Shown: positions 11,688 through 20,141, counted from the stretch's first letter. The stretch: 35,442 nt of DNA from Ferrovibrio sp. (GCF_017994015.1 NZ_JAGOLP010000034.1:1-35442), one strand, 5' to 3'. The notes: generated by a model from the letters alone, not told the origin. Numbers and translations: made by a program.

Positions 11688-12931
11688 GCCGATCTTCTGC
11701 GAATCAAGATTCGCGCATAGACCCTCTTGCCATTGATGATTCCGACGCCCCCTCTATCTTCAGGATGTGGCCTATAACTTACCTCTTCAAGAATCCTCGC
11801 AGATACATTTGTACGCGCATTACCGTTTGCAAGCATGACAATTTCGAATTGATCAGGGCTGTATTTGTCAAGGAACGTAATCGGCACGCCCATCAAGCCA
11901 TAATAGTCCTGAGGGATATTTTGCGTGCGCGCGACTTCAATAGCATCATAGTTTTCATAGCGTGGATATTCATCTGGACTATAGTTGCAGGAAAGCTCTA
12001 TTGACTCATGCCGACGATTATTATCCAAATTGGTGAACCACCGGACGCCTTTGACCCGGATAAAACGCCTCCCTTTTTCGTCAATGCCGCAGTTGGCTGC
12101 GTTTAGCGGGTAGATGTCAGGTACATAGAATTTGCGGTCTCCAGAACGGATAGATTCTCCGTACCAGACTTTGTTGTTACGAAAGAGGGGAAATACCTCC
12201 CTGCACGTTGCGGCGTTCATGTTTCCTAAGATTATAAAATCCTTTTCGAACTGCACCAGTTGCCCAATGTACTCACGAAAGAGACTGAAAGGTGGGTTTG
12301 TGGCGACCACGTCAGCTTGCTCGAGCAATGCCTCGCATTCTGCTGACCGGAAATCCCCATCGCCATCAAGGCGAACGAGAGAATTGCCTGGCAAAGCGAA
12401 CAGGGTCTCTAAATCTAGCGAACCGTCTGGCCGCACTAGCTGCTCATCAGGCACCTCGGTCACTATAGCTTGATAGGCGCTGGTGCCTTCCTCCAGCGGA
12501 TATTCGCTGCCCGCAATTGGCGAGCTTGCGTAGCAAGTGGATATTAGTTTTGCCAATCCGATCTTATTAAAATGGAGAGAAAAGTAACGGAAGAATGCTG
12601 ATTCGAAGGGGTCGTCACAGTTGCAGAGAATAGTTTTGCCTCTTAGATAATTGACATGTTTGACCATTTCTTTAGCAATATCTTCGTATTGAGTATAGAA
12701 TTCGTCTTTCTTGAATATAAATGCATGATTGAGTGTCGCATTTCGACATTTCTGTTGTGGTTTTGATCGTTCCGTATTTATGTCGAATGGCATGGCGCCC
12801 TGACGAACCACGGCCTTCAAAAAGGTATTTATTCCTGCTGACATACTAATGCCAATCTCGTCAAAGACTTCGCTGGCGCGCTTTTTAACCTCTTGGTCAA
12901 TGCGTATTGTCGTCGTGGGCTTGGTTGACAT
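11684..12931 (-). CDS. RelB/DinJ-type ribbon-helix-helix domain fused to EcoRI-family adenine methyltransferase
   Basis: 415 residues in two parts. Residues 1-53 read as a RelB/DinJ antitoxin DNA-binding domain (TTTIRIDQEVKKRASEVF, GISMSAGINTFLKAVVRQG, MPFDI). From about residue 63 the protein follows EcoRI methylase closely: RNAT, KKDEFYTQYEDI, CNCDDP (103-108), GDFRSAEC, the catalytic TNPPFSLFREY (211-221), WFTNL, YDAIEV, GVPITFLDKY and the C-terminal YARILIRRR. It should methylate adenine, in the prototype within GAATTC; specificity here is unproven. No RelE-like toxin gene is adjacent. The ribbon-helix-helix part could repress the operon's own promoter. A promoter with direct repeats lies just upstream. 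Confidence 0.88.
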   Translation of the reverse strand: MSTKPTTTIRIDQEVKKRASEVFDEIGISMSAGINTFLKAVVRQGAMPFDINTERSKPQQKCRNATLNHAFIFKKDEFYTQYEDIAKEMVKHVNYLRGKTILCNCDDPFESAFFRYFSLHFNKIGLAKLISTCYASSPIAGSEYPLEEGTSAYQAIVTEVPDEQLVRPDGSLDLETLFALPGNSLVRLDGDGDFRSAECEALLEQADVVATNPPFSLFREYIGQLVQFEKDFIILGNMNAATCREVFPLFRNNKVWYGESIRSGDRKFYVPDIYPLNAANCGIDEKGRRFIRVKGVRWFTNLDNNRRHESIELSCNYSPDEYPRYENYDAIEVARTQNIPQDYYGLMGVPITFLDKYSPDQFEIVMLANGNARTNVSARILEEVSYRPHPEDRGGVGIINGKRVYARILIRRRSA

Positions 12932-12950
12932 GGCTTCCCCTATCAGGATT

Positions 12951-13477
<527 letters not shown>

Positions 13478-13490
13478 GCCACAAGATGAT

Positions 13491-13516
13491 CCCGGGCCGG
13501 TTCAGGCCGGCCCGGG
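13491..13516. terminator. katG/truA terminator hairpin (right copy)
   Basis: Same 10-bp stem and TTCAGG loop as at 9379-9404, now 11 bp from the truA stop. In the uninterrupted chromosome it would have separated katG from the convergent truA operon. Confidence 0.6.
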
Positions 13517-13526
13517 TATCAATCCC

Positions 13527-14270
13527 TCAATAGTCCACGCCCATGAAATACAGCCCGTCCGGCGGCGCGGTCGGGCCGGCGGCACGGCGGTCGCGGGCGG
13601 CGAGCGCGGCGGCCACATCGCCGGCCTGCCATTTGCCTTCGCCCACCAGTTTGAGCGTGCCGGCCATGTTGCGCACCTGATGATGCAGGAAACTGCGCGC
13701 CCGCGCCGTGATGTGGATTTCCGCGCCCTGGCGCTGCACGCTGAGCTGTTCCAGCGTGCGCATAGGCGAATTGGCCTGGCATTCGCTGGCGCGGAAGCTG
13801 GTGAAATCGTGATGCCCGATCAGGGTCTGCGCCGCCTGCTGCATCGCCTCGGCATCCAGCGCCACCGGCACATGCCACACCAGCCCGGCCTCGATGCTGG
13901 GCGGCGGATGCCGGGTCAGGATGCGGTAGAGATACCAGCGCGCCCTGGCATCCAGCCGGGCATTGAAATCCGGCGCGGCATAGGCAATGCCCAGCACACT
14001 CACCGGCTCGAGCCGCAGATGGAAATTCAGCCCGGTCAGCAGCCGCTCAGGGGCGAAATCCTTGGGCAGATCAACATGCGCCACCTGGCCGCGCGCATGC
14101 ACGCCGGCATCGGTGCGCCCGGCGGCAAACACCGTGGGCATTTCGGCGCCGCCCAGCATCGCCGCCACGGCTTCCTCCACCGCCTGCTGCACCGAGCGGC
14201 CACTCTCCTGGCGCTGCCAGCCGACATAGGGCCCGCCATGATATTCCAGCGTCAGGCGGTAGCGCGGCAC
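13527..14270 (-). CDS. truA: tRNA pseudouridine(38-40) synthase TruA
   Basis: A 247-residue protein that isomerises uridines 38-40 in the anticodon stem-loop of many tRNAs. The catalytic Asp54 lies in AAGRTDAGVHARGQ. The N-terminal RYRLTLEYHGGPYVGWQ and the C-terminal FLHHQVRNMAG are standard. The start is GTG at 14270, sharing one base with the fmt stop (TAGTG), so it is coupled to fmt and last in the def-fmt-truA operon. Its end lies just past the right katG repeat. Confidence 0.96.
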   Translation of the reverse strand: MPRYRLTLEYHGGPYVGWQRQESGRSVQQAVEEAVAAMLGGAEMPTVFAAGRTDAGVHARGQVAHVDLPKDFAPERLLTGLNFHLRLEPVSVLGIAYAAPDFNARLDARARWYLYRILTRHPPPSIEAGLVWHVPVALDAEAMQQAAQTLIGHHDFTSFRASECQANSPMRTLEQLSVQRQGAEIHITARARSFLHHQVRNMAGTLKLVGEGKWQAGDVAAALAARDRRAAGPTAPPDGLYFMGVDY

Positions 14271-15184
14271 TAGCCGAGCCGTGTGCCGGCAGGCAGCGGC
14301 CGGCCATTGAGGAAGGCGGCGAGATCGGCCGGCGGCTTGCCGGCGCGCTGCACCCGCAGCAGCCGCAAAGCGCCGCTGCCGCAGGCCACCAGGCCCTTGT
14401 CATCCAGCAGCATGCCCGGCTGGCCCTGGCGATCAACCGGCTCGGCGGCAAGGATTTTCAGCCTTTCGCCATCAAGTTCACACCAGGTGCCGATGCCGGG
14501 ATTGAAGGCGCGGATCTGGCGGTCGATCACATTTGCCGGCTGTTGCCAGTCGATGCGGCTTTCCTCCGGCCTCAGCTTGGCGGCATAGGTCACGCCCTCG
14601 GCCGCCTGCGGCTGCGGCAAAAGCCTGCCGGCGGCATGCTCATGCAGGGCGCGCAGCATCAACGGCGCCCCCGCTGCCGCCAGCGCATCATGCAACTGGC
14701 TTACAGTCATGCGCGGGCCGATGGGCACAGTTTCGCGCGCCAGCACCGGGCCGGTATCCAGGCCGATATCCATCTGCATGGCGCAAACCCCGGTTTCGGC
14801 ATCGCCGGCCAGGATGGCGCGCTGGATCGGCGCCGCGCCGCGCCAGCGCGGCAGCAAAGAGGCATGCAGGTTGAAACAGCCCAGCCGCGGCGCCGCCAGG
14901 ATCGGCGCCGGCAGCAGCAGGCCATAGGCCACCACCACGGCCGCATCGGCATCCAGCGCGGCAAACTCGGCCTGCGCTTCGGGGTTTTTCAGCGATAGGG
15001 GCGAGCGCACCGGCAGGCCGCGGCTTTCGGCAAAAGCCTGCACCGGCGAAGGCGTCAGCTTATAACCCCGCCCGGCCGGTCGCGGCGGCTGGGTGTAAAC
15101 CGCGGCTATCGTGTCGCCGGCATCCAGAAAGGCGCGCAAAACCGGCACGGCAAAATCCGGCGTGCCCATAAAAACCAGGCGCAT
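14270..15184 (-). CDS. fmt: Methionyl-tRNA formyltransferase Fmt
   Basis: A 304-residue enzyme that formylates the amino group of initiator Met-tRNA using 10-formyltetrahydrofolate. The N-terminal [14 protein letters not shown] and the formyltransferase signature [17 protein letters not shown] with Asn105 and His107 are present, together with Asp143 in GLDTGPVL, making the catalytic triad. The C-terminal tRNA-binding domain follows from about residue 205. It lies one base after def and overlaps truA by one base, the classical initiation operon. Confidence 0.97.
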   Translation of the reverse strand: MRLVFMGTPDFAVPVLRAFLDAGDTIAAVYTQPPRPAGRGYKLTPSPVQAFAESRGLPVRSPLSLKNPEAQAEFAALDADAAVVVAYGLLLPAPILAAPRLGCFNLHASLLPRWRGAAPIQRAILAGDAETGVCAMQMDIGLDTGPVLARETVPIGPRMTVSQLHDALAAAGAPLMLRALHEHAAGRLLPQPQAAEGVTYAAKLRPEESRIDWQQPANVIDRQIRAFNPGIGTWCELDGERLKILAAEPVDRQGQPGMLLDDKGLVACGSGALRLLRVQRAGKPPADLAAFLNGRPLPAGTRLG

Positions 15185-15185
15185 C

Positions 15186-15701
15186 TCAGGAAGCCTTGAG
15201 CCGCTTGGTCTTCACCAGTTTACGCAGGATCATGTTGCGCTTCAGCGCCGAGATGTGATCAACAAACAGCACGCCGTCGAGATGATCCATCTCATGCTGC
15301 AAGCAGGTGGCCAGCAGGCCGCTGGCATGCAGCTCGCGCTCGGCGCCATGATAATCCAGATAGCGGATTTTCACCTCGGCTGGCCGCACCACTTCGGCAT
15401 AATGCTCGGGCAGCGACAGGCAGCCTTCCTCATAGGCATTATCGTCATCGGAAATCCAGGTGAATTCCGGATTGATGATGAAGAGCGGCTGCTTGTCCTC
15501 GCCCTCGCGCGCCACATCGATCACCAGCATGCGCTGGGCAATGCCAACCTGGATCGCCGCCAGGCCAATGCCGGGCGCGGCATACATGGTTTCCAGCATG
15601 TCATCCAGCACACGGCGCAGCGCGTCGTCCACGCGCGCCACCGGCTTGGAAATCTGGCTCAGCACCGGATCGGGTGCCGTGATGATCGGTAAAAGGGCCA
15701 T
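15186..15701 (-). CDS. def: Peptide deformylase Def
   Basis: A 171-residue metallo-hydrolase that removes the formyl group from nascent proteins. All three motifs are intact: GIGLAAIQ (44-51), EGCLS with the metal ligand Cys94, and QHEMDH with His136, Glu137 and His140. It is the first gene of def-fmt-truA and diverges from rmuC, an arrangement common in alphaproteobacteria. Confidence 0.97.
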   Translation of the reverse strand: MALLPIITAPDPVLSQISKPVARVDDALRRVLDDMLETMYAAPGIGLAAIQVGIAQRMLVIDVAREGEDKQPLFIINPEFTWISDDDNAYEEGCLSLPEHYAEVVRPAEVKIRYLDYHGAERELHASGLLATCLQHEMDHLDGVLFVDHISALKRNMILRKLVKTKRLKAS

Positions 15702-15730
15702 GATCGGGGAATTCCTAATTCAATGGGGGG

Positions 15731-15759
15731 TATTAAGGGCCGCGCTGGCGATCCGTCAA
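15731..15759 (-). promoter_or_regulatory. Probable promoter of def-fmt-truA
   Basis: Minus-strand TTGACG (15759-15754), a 17-nt spacer, then TTAATA (15736-15731), about 30 bp before the def start. Good -35 and spacing, moderate -10. Confidence 0.45.
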
Positions 15760-15780
15760 GTCCGCTGGTATTGAGAGGAT

Positions 15781-17280
15781 ATGGAAAACCTGCCGATTCC
15801 CGCCCTTGTTGCCATCGCTGTGATCGTGTCGCTACTGGCGGCATTGCTCTACCTGCAACTGCGCCCGCGCAATCCAGCAGCCGAGCCTGTCGATCCGGCG
15901 GAAAAGGCCGTGTTGGCAACCCGGCTGGCCGAGGCCGAGCGGCAATTGGCCGAACGTGTGGCCGAGGCCGGGCCGCTGCGCCAGCGGCTGGAACAGGCCC
16001 TGGCCGGCCAGGCCGGCGCCGAGGCGCGCCAGGCGGCGCTGGAAGCCGAATTGGCCAAGGCGCAGCAGGGTATGGCCCAGGCCCAGGCCGAACGCGAAAA
16101 TGAGGCACGCCGCCGGGTTGAGGCCGAGCGCCATGCTGCGCTGGCGCAGCAGAAGCTGGTGGATTTTGAGCAGCTTTCGGCGCAGATGACCGAGGCGGCC
16201 AAGGCCGCCACGCTGGAAAGCAGCAAATTGCTCGCCGGCCAGTTGCTGGAAAGCCACAAACGCGAGGCCGAGGCCGCCAAGCAGCAACAGGAAGCCCAGC
16301 GCCAGCAGCAGGAAGCCAGCGTGAAGCAGACCACCGAGGCGCTGTATCAGCGTTTTGAGCAGGTCACCGGCAGCGTGGCGGCGCTCGGCGCCCAGGTGAC
16401 ACAGACCCAGATCACCACGGAGACCATCCGCCGCGCCATCTCGCATCCCGGCGGCGCCGGCCGCATGGCCGAAATCGGCCTGGAAAACCTGCTGAAATCC
16501 TTTGGCCTGGAACCCGGCATGGATTTCATCGTGCAGTATCACGCGGCCGGCGATGGCGAACGCGGCGCCTTGCGCCCGGATGCGGTGGTGTTCCTGCCCG
16601 GCGATGCGGCTTTGGTGATCGATTCCAAAGCCTCCAAAACCCTGCTCGATCATGCCGAGGCGGAAAGTGAGGCCGAGGCCGAAGCCGCCCTTGCCCGGCT
16701 CGGCCAGCGCATGAACCAGCATCTGCGCGCCTTGGCTGCCAAGGATTACGGCAAGGCGGTGCTGGATAGTTACAAGTCGCTTGGCCGCGGCGGCACATTG
16801 TCGCGCTGCATCATCGCCATGGCCTTGCCCAATGAGGCGGCGGTGGAAAAGCTGCGCCAGGCCGATCCGGCGCTGGAGCGGCTGGCGGCGGAAAAGGATA
16901 TTGTGATTGCCGGGCCATCGGCGCTGGCGGCGATCATCGCCATGGCGCGGATGAATATCCATGCCGGGCGGCAGAGCGAGAACCAGGAAAAAATCGCCAC
17001 CGCGATGCGCGATTTCCTCGATTCCCTGGCCACGGCGCTGGCGGCGGCGGAAAAATCCGCCAAGGGCCTGGCCACCGCGGCCGAGCAGTTTGATGCCTTC
17101 ACCCGCTCGGTCAATCGCCGCCTGCTGCCGCGCGCCCGCACGCTGATCAATCTCGGCGTCGGCGCCAAGAAGTCGCTGCCGCAGGCCTTGCCCAGTTTTG
17201 AGGTGACGGTGGGGCGCAATGATGTGATCGATGCCGAGGCCGAGGAAGTGGCCGCGCCGCAATTGGAGAAACCGGCATGA
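15781..17280 (+). CDS. rmuC: DNA recombination protein RmuC
   Basis: 499 residues. An N-terminal membrane anchor (about 7-26, IPALVAIAVIVSLLAALLYL) leads into a long Glu/Ala/Gln-rich coiled coil (about 45-195). Then comes the RmuC nuclease-like domain with GGAGRMAEIGLENLL, LRPDAVVFLPGD and the VIDSKAS strand carrying PD-(D/E)XK-type acidic and Lys residues. RmuC limits inversions at short inverted repeats in E. coli; its exact activity is unsettled. GAGAGGAT before the ATG is the ribosome-binding site. It overlaps the cupin gene by ATGA. Confidence 0.93.
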   Translation: MENLPIPALVAIAVIVSLLAALLYLQLRPRNPAAEPVDPAEKAVLATRLAEAERQLAERVAEAGPLRQRLEQALAGQAGAEARQAALEAELAKAQQGMAQAQAERENEARRRVEAERHAALAQQKLVDFEQLSAQMTEAAKAATLESSKLLAGQLLESHKREAEAAKQQQEAQRQQQEASVKQTTEALYQRFEQVTGSVAALGAQVTQTQITTETIRRAISHPGGAGRMAEIGLENLLKSFGLEPGMDFIVQYHAAGDGERGALRPDAVVFLPGDAALVIDSKASKTLLDHAEAESEAEAEAALARLGQRMNQHLRALAAKDYGKAVLDSYKSLGRGGTLSRCIIAMALPNEAAVEKLRQADPALERLAAEKDIVIAGPSALAAIIAMARMNIHAGRQSENQEKIATAMRDFLDSLATALAAAEKSAKGLATAAEQFDAFTRSVNRRLLPRARTLINLGVGAKKSLPQALPSFEVTVGRNDVIDAEAEEVAAPQLEKPA

Positions 17281-17735
17281 GCGACACGCACCAGACTGAA
17301 GCAGACCGCATCATTCAGGCGCTTGGCCTGTTACCGCATCCGGAAGGCGGCCATTTCGCCGAAACCTTCCGCGATCCGGCAAGCCATGCCGGCCGCAGCC
17401 ATGGCACCGCGATCTATTTCCTGCTCAAGCGCGGCGAACGCTCGCATTGGCACCGGGTTGATGCGGCGGAAACCTGGCATGTCTATGCCGGCGCACCGTT
17501 GCGGCTCGGCATCGCGGCGCCCGCTGGAGAGCCGCCTGGGCAGCCGGGCGGCAAGCCGGTCTGGCATCTGCTCGGCGGCGATATCCTGGCCGGCCAGCGG
17601 CCGCAGGCGGTGGTGCCGGCCGGCCATTGGCAGGCGGCGGAAAGCACCGGCGCTTACACCCTGGTCGGCTGCACCGTGGCGCCGGGCTTCGATTTCGCCG
17701 GTTTTGAACTGGCGCCGCCAGGTTGGGAACCTTAA
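17277..17735 (+). CDS. DUF985 family cupin
   Basis: A 152-residue single-domain cupin. It matches the DUF985 (Cupin_5) family by LLPHPEGGHFAETFRD, AIYFLLKRGERSHWHRVDAAETWH, the LLGGDILAGQRPQAVVPAGHWQ strand-turn and the C-terminal VGCTVAPGFDFAGFELA. The His-x-His and Glu residues could bind a metal, but family members are structurally known without a firm reaction. It is translationally coupled to rmuC through ATGA. It is cytoplasmic, with no signal sequence. Confidence 0.88.
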   Translation: MSDTHQTEADRIIQALGLLPHPEGGHFAETFRDPASHAGRSHGTAIYFLLKRGERSHWHRVDAAETWHVYAGAPLRLGIAAPAGEPPGQPGGKPVWHLLGGDILAGQRPQAVVPAGHWQAAESTGAYTLVGCTVAPGFDFAGFELAPPGWEP

Positions 17736-17838
17736 CCGGTTCAAGTTCAGCATCCCGAAAGTCGCCATCCTGGCGCTGATCCAGTCCGGCAAGCCGGCGC
17801 CGTTTTTCTGCCGGCTGCGGCCAGAATACACACCAAAG

Positions 17839-17933
17839 CCGTCATGGTCGGCACAGGCCGACCATCCACGAATGCCTTGTCTCTCGGCCAGTTAAACAAA
17901 AGCGTGGATGCTACGCCTGCGCGTGGCATGACG
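17839..17933. repeat. Paired-hairpin dispersed repeat (REP/BIME-like), copy 2
   Basis: A 95-bp element with the plan of the copy at 6943-7038. Unit 1 is ATGGTCGGC (17844-17852), loop ACAG, GCCGACCAT (17857-17865). Unit 2 is ATGCTACGC (17908-17916), loop CTGC, GCGTGGCAT (17921-17929), with one G-T pair. Stem bases differ from copy 1 but pairing is kept. It sits immediately before the transposase remnant. Confidence 0.75.
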
Positions 17934-17944
17934 ACCTTTGGTAT

Positions 17945-18695
17945 GGACGAGCGACTACCTGCTTGGGCCAGACGCGGATCAAGGTGAAGCTGAACCTATG
18001 GCTCCCAGCCATCTACCTGATGTGCAGCAGCAAGAAGGGCATCGGCAGCAACCAGCTTCACCGGACCCTGGGCGCTACCCTGAAAACCGCTTGGTTCATG
18101 TCGCACCGCATCCGCGAAGCCATGAAGGACGATGGCGCTAGCGGGCCGCTGGGCGGCGAGGGTGAGATTGTGGAAGCCGATGAAACTTTCCTTGGGCCCC
18201 GGTCGCGCCAAGTTCGTTACTGGCCGTGGCTGGGCTGGCGAGCAAGGGACTGGCGCCAAGATGAAGGTGCTTACTCTGGTGGAGCGCAATGGCCGCGCCC
18301 GCTCCATGAAGGCCGAGCGTATCAGGGCCAAGCAAGCCCGCGATTTCATCCTTGAAAATGCCGATACCAAGTCGCGCCTCGTTACCGATGAGGCCCGGAT
18401 GTATCCCCGCATCGGCAAAGAGTTCGCGAGCCATGAAACCGTGAACCACAGCCGCAAGGAATACGCTCGGGGCGATGTGACCACCAACACCGTCGAGGGC
18501 TATTTCTCGGTCTTTAAGCGCGGTATGCGCGGCACCTACCAGCATTGCGGCGAGAACCACTTGCAGCGTTATTTGGCCGAGTTTGATTTCCGGTATTCCA
18601 ACCGCTCTGGTCTTGGTGTTGACGATGTGGAGCGGACTAATCGCGCCGTTCGTGGTATCGTTGGCGAGCGGTTGACCTATCGAACGCGCTGGTGA
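17945..18695 (+). pseudogene. IS1595-family (ISXO2-like) transposase remnant, truncated and frameshifted
   Basis: The reading begins inside the family pattern (LPAIYLMCSSKKG, LKTAWFMSHRIREAM), so the N-terminal zinc ribbon and about 80 residues are missing. The first DDE-type acid motif EADETFLG is in one frame. Near 18195, at a GGGCCCC run, the homology moves to another frame: GRGWAGEQGTGAKMKVLTLV, LVTDEARMYP, SHETVNHSRKEYARGD, NTVEGYFSVFKRGMRGTYQH and LAEFDFRYSNR, ending at TGA 18695. With both defects it should be inactive. I found no convincing terminal inverted repeats; the left end appears lost against the paired-hairpin repeat. Confidence 0.88.
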
Positions 18696-18787
18696 GCGGG
18701 CCTAAGAAGGCCAAGAAATTTACCCAACGCGAACTGCGCCGTCTGAAAAGGCTGGCGATGCTTAGGCGTATGGAGAAGGACAAATGA
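18692..18787 (+). CDS. 31-residue basic passenger ORF of the IS remnant
   Basis: Starts with GTG overlapping the transposase stop (GTGA). It encodes a very basic helix-prone peptide (VSGPKKAKKFTQRELRRLKR, then LAMLRRMEKDK) and ends in TGA sharing bases with the next ATG (ATGA). I believe small ORFs of this type follow ISXO2-like transposases elsewhere, but the function is unknown. The tight start/stop overlaps make it likely to be a true former gene of the element. Confidence 0.45.
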   Translation: MSGPKKAKKFTQRELRRLKRLAMLRRMEKDK

Positions 18788-18940
18788 CCGAGCAAAAAAA
18801 AGCCTCCTAAGGATACGCGGCCCCAGATAGAACGCTTCAAAGAGGCGGCTAAAGCTGTGGGCGCGGATGAATCAAGTGATGCACTTGAAAAAGCATTCGC
18901 TAAAATCAAGCCAAAGGCAGGCCATTTTCGTCCATCCTGA
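18784..18940 (+). pseudogene. Second passenger ORF of the IS, disrupted at an A8 run
   Basis: ATG at 18784 overlaps the previous stop. After MTEQKK the frame hits TAA. Removing one base from the run of eight A restores KKPPKDTRPQIERFKEAAKA and then VGADESSDALEKAFAKIKPK to a TGA at 18940. The restored ~51-residue product is hydrophilic and helical. Either the gene is broken by a one-base expansion or polymerase slippage on A8 makes some full product. Its 3' end overlaps the convergent HEPN-like gene. Confidence 0.45.
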
Positions 18941-19784
18941 TCGCAATCTTTTTCATAAATCCCTCAACAATCCTGAAAAGGTGTCTGGCCTCTTCCTCTG
19001 TGTACTTCTTTTCTAAGTGCATAGTCGCGTTTCTCCAGGGATTGGTCATTGCAGCAAGGGCGGCATGAAATGACTCAAAAATATGGCCATCCCCATGCAA
19101 ACGTGACGCGTTAGTCCACTTGGCCTCATATGCGGCTTTAATTTTTGATATTCTGGTTCCCCAATTCCTTTCCCCTCCAGTTACCGGGTCGGCAATTGAG
19201 AGGCATCTAGATATTGCCAATATCCCCGCCTCTAAGCAGCGCAACGAATGAAACGCACATGCTGTTGAGCGCCCCAGGGCGAGGCATTTTCCAGCCTCCT
19301 GTATGTCATACTCAATTGAGGGGAATCGCTGAAAAACGAGGGCTCCGAATAAGGGCTCATCTTGTCGATAAAATGAGATCGATGACGGATCGATGGATAA
19401 AAGCACGCGGCTTTCCAAATCCGCTCTTATCGCAAAATTGAGGTGATCAAAGAGAGTTAGTAAGTCATTACGGCTTATGCCATCGGTTAACGCGGCAGGC
19501 CCAATAGCCTTCACTAAAACTACCACCGCAATAAGGCTGGCGGGCATTGCGAGGTCTTTAATTATCTCGTACATCCCCGCCACTGTTGGGATGAGAAAAT
19601 CAGGGACTCTTTCGGGGCGGTCTGACCTAGGCCACCCAGAAATTTTTTGCTGTACTCGCGCAAGCCTGTTGTGAAGTTCAATAAAGTTTGGAGAAAATTC
19701 GGTCAGCATTTCCCACAGGCTCCATATCCGGCGGGATTGCCAATTCTGAATATGATGATCTTGCCCCGCTGGTAGATGGATCAT
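18906..19784 (-). CDS. HEPN-like protein, possible toxin or defence RNase
   Basis: 292 residues with no close family that I recognise. The C-terminal third looks like a HEPN domain: a helix with ACAFHSLRCLEAGILAISRC (175-194), a long central helix, and RNATMH (251-256), which fits the R-X4-6-H active-site motif of HEPN RNases, before the last helix. The N-terminal half has a hydrophobic helix (about 80-95) that may be buried or membrane-associated. The start at 19784 has GGGGGTGG upstream and overlaps the upstream minus ORF by ATGA; an internal Met at 19709 is the alternative. G+C is much lower than the core. It lies next to IS debris, which fits an acquired stress or defence gene. RNase activity is inference. 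Confidence 0.7.
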   Translation of the reverse strand: MIHLPAGQDHHIQNWQSRRIWSLWEMLTEFSPNFIELHNRLARVQQKISGWPRSDRPERVPDFLIPTVAGMYEIIKDLAMPASLIAVVVLVKAIGPAALTDGISRNDLLTLFDHLNFAIRADLESRVLLSIDPSSISFYRQDEPLFGALVFQRFPSIEYDIQEAGKCLALGRSTACAFHSLRCLEAGILAISRCLSIADPVTGGERNWGTRISKIKAAYEAKWTNASRLHGDGHIFESFHAALAAMTNPWRNATMHLEKKYTEEEARHLFRIVEGFMKKIAIRMDENGLPLA

Positions 19785-20089
19785 AGCCCACCCCCAGCGG
19801 GAGAATTGAGTCGATTTTGGTCGGGCCGCTCGCTAGCCTCTTCCGAAATAGGGGGGGCGCATGACCCAGATACAGCCAGTTCAATTAGACGGCACAGGTC
19901 CTTTTCTGCTGCCAGCCTGCGGAGGGTTTCTAGGCTTGGCAGCCGTTCCATCCGCAGTGCCAATTCAAATCCTGTTGGTGACACAGGACGGGAAAGAACT
20001 GCGTATTCCTGTAGAGGACTATTCTTTGGAACGTCTGTATCGGACCCTGAAAGGGCATTTTGAAAGTAAGAAACCAGCCGATTAATCAT
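19781..20089 (-). CDS. Possible small ORF coupled to the HEPN-like gene
   Basis: A ~102-residue minus-strand frame (an earlier ATG at 20143 is also possible) with a helix-rich middle (FELALRMERLPSLETLRRLA). Its TGA overlaps the HEPN ATG as ATGA, and a good promoter lies at 20132-20104. No known family. It overlaps the plus-strand 74-residue ORF almost fully, so probably only one of the two is real. If this one is, it could be a partner such as an antitoxin; that is speculation. Confidence 0.33.
   Translation of the reverse strand: MINRLVSYFQNALSGSDTDVPKNSPLQEYAVLSRPVSPTGFELALRMERLPSLETLRRLAAEKDLCRLIELAVSGSCAPPISEEASERPDQNRLNSPAGGGL
19861..20085 (+). CDS. 74-residue hypothetical protein (alternative to the antisense ORF)
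   Basis: ATG preceded by a G7 ribosome-binding-like run. The C-terminal half (ILLVTQDGKELRIPVEDYSL, then ERLYRTL) looks like a small beta-beta-alpha protein, and codon use is acceptable for this low-GC patch. The N-terminal part is less protein-like. No family recognised. It is antisense to the 19781-20089 frame and divergent from the HEPN-like gene if that starts at 19784. Confidence 0.42.
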   Translation: MTQIQPVQLDGTGPFLLPACGGFLGLAAVPSAVPIQILLVTQDGKELRIPVEDYSLERLYRTLKGHFESKKPAD

Positions 20090-20103
20090 GGCTGCGTACG
20101 CAA

Positions 20104-20141
20104 AGTATAACATGCCCGATTTTATCGAACAATTGTCGAAC
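20104..20141 (-). promoter_or_regulatory. Promoter overlapped by a GTTC-N7-GTTC (LexA-like) box
   Basis: On the minus strand TTGTTC (20132-20127), a 17-nt spacer and TATACT (20109-20104) make a good promoter reading toward the HEPN-like gene. The -35 is embedded in GTTCGACAATTGTTC (20141-20127), which matches GTTC-N7-GTTC, the direct-repeat LexA/SOS box of alphaproteobacteria. A plus-strand TATACT also occurs at 20149-20154 without a good -35. The rest of 20086-20344 is GC-rich, with a small AACGGA/TCCGTT hairpin (20255-20270) and nothing else recognisable. Confidence 0.42.

Noticed and set aside
15832..17262. 476-codon minus ORF opposite rmuC
   Set aside because: Antisense of the rmuC coiled coil; low-complexity Gly/Leu/Gln composition with no domain.
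18180..18210. Programmed frameshift in the IS1595-type transposase
   Set aside because: As far as I recall this family uses a single ORF, and the N-terminal region is also missing, so simple decay is more likely.
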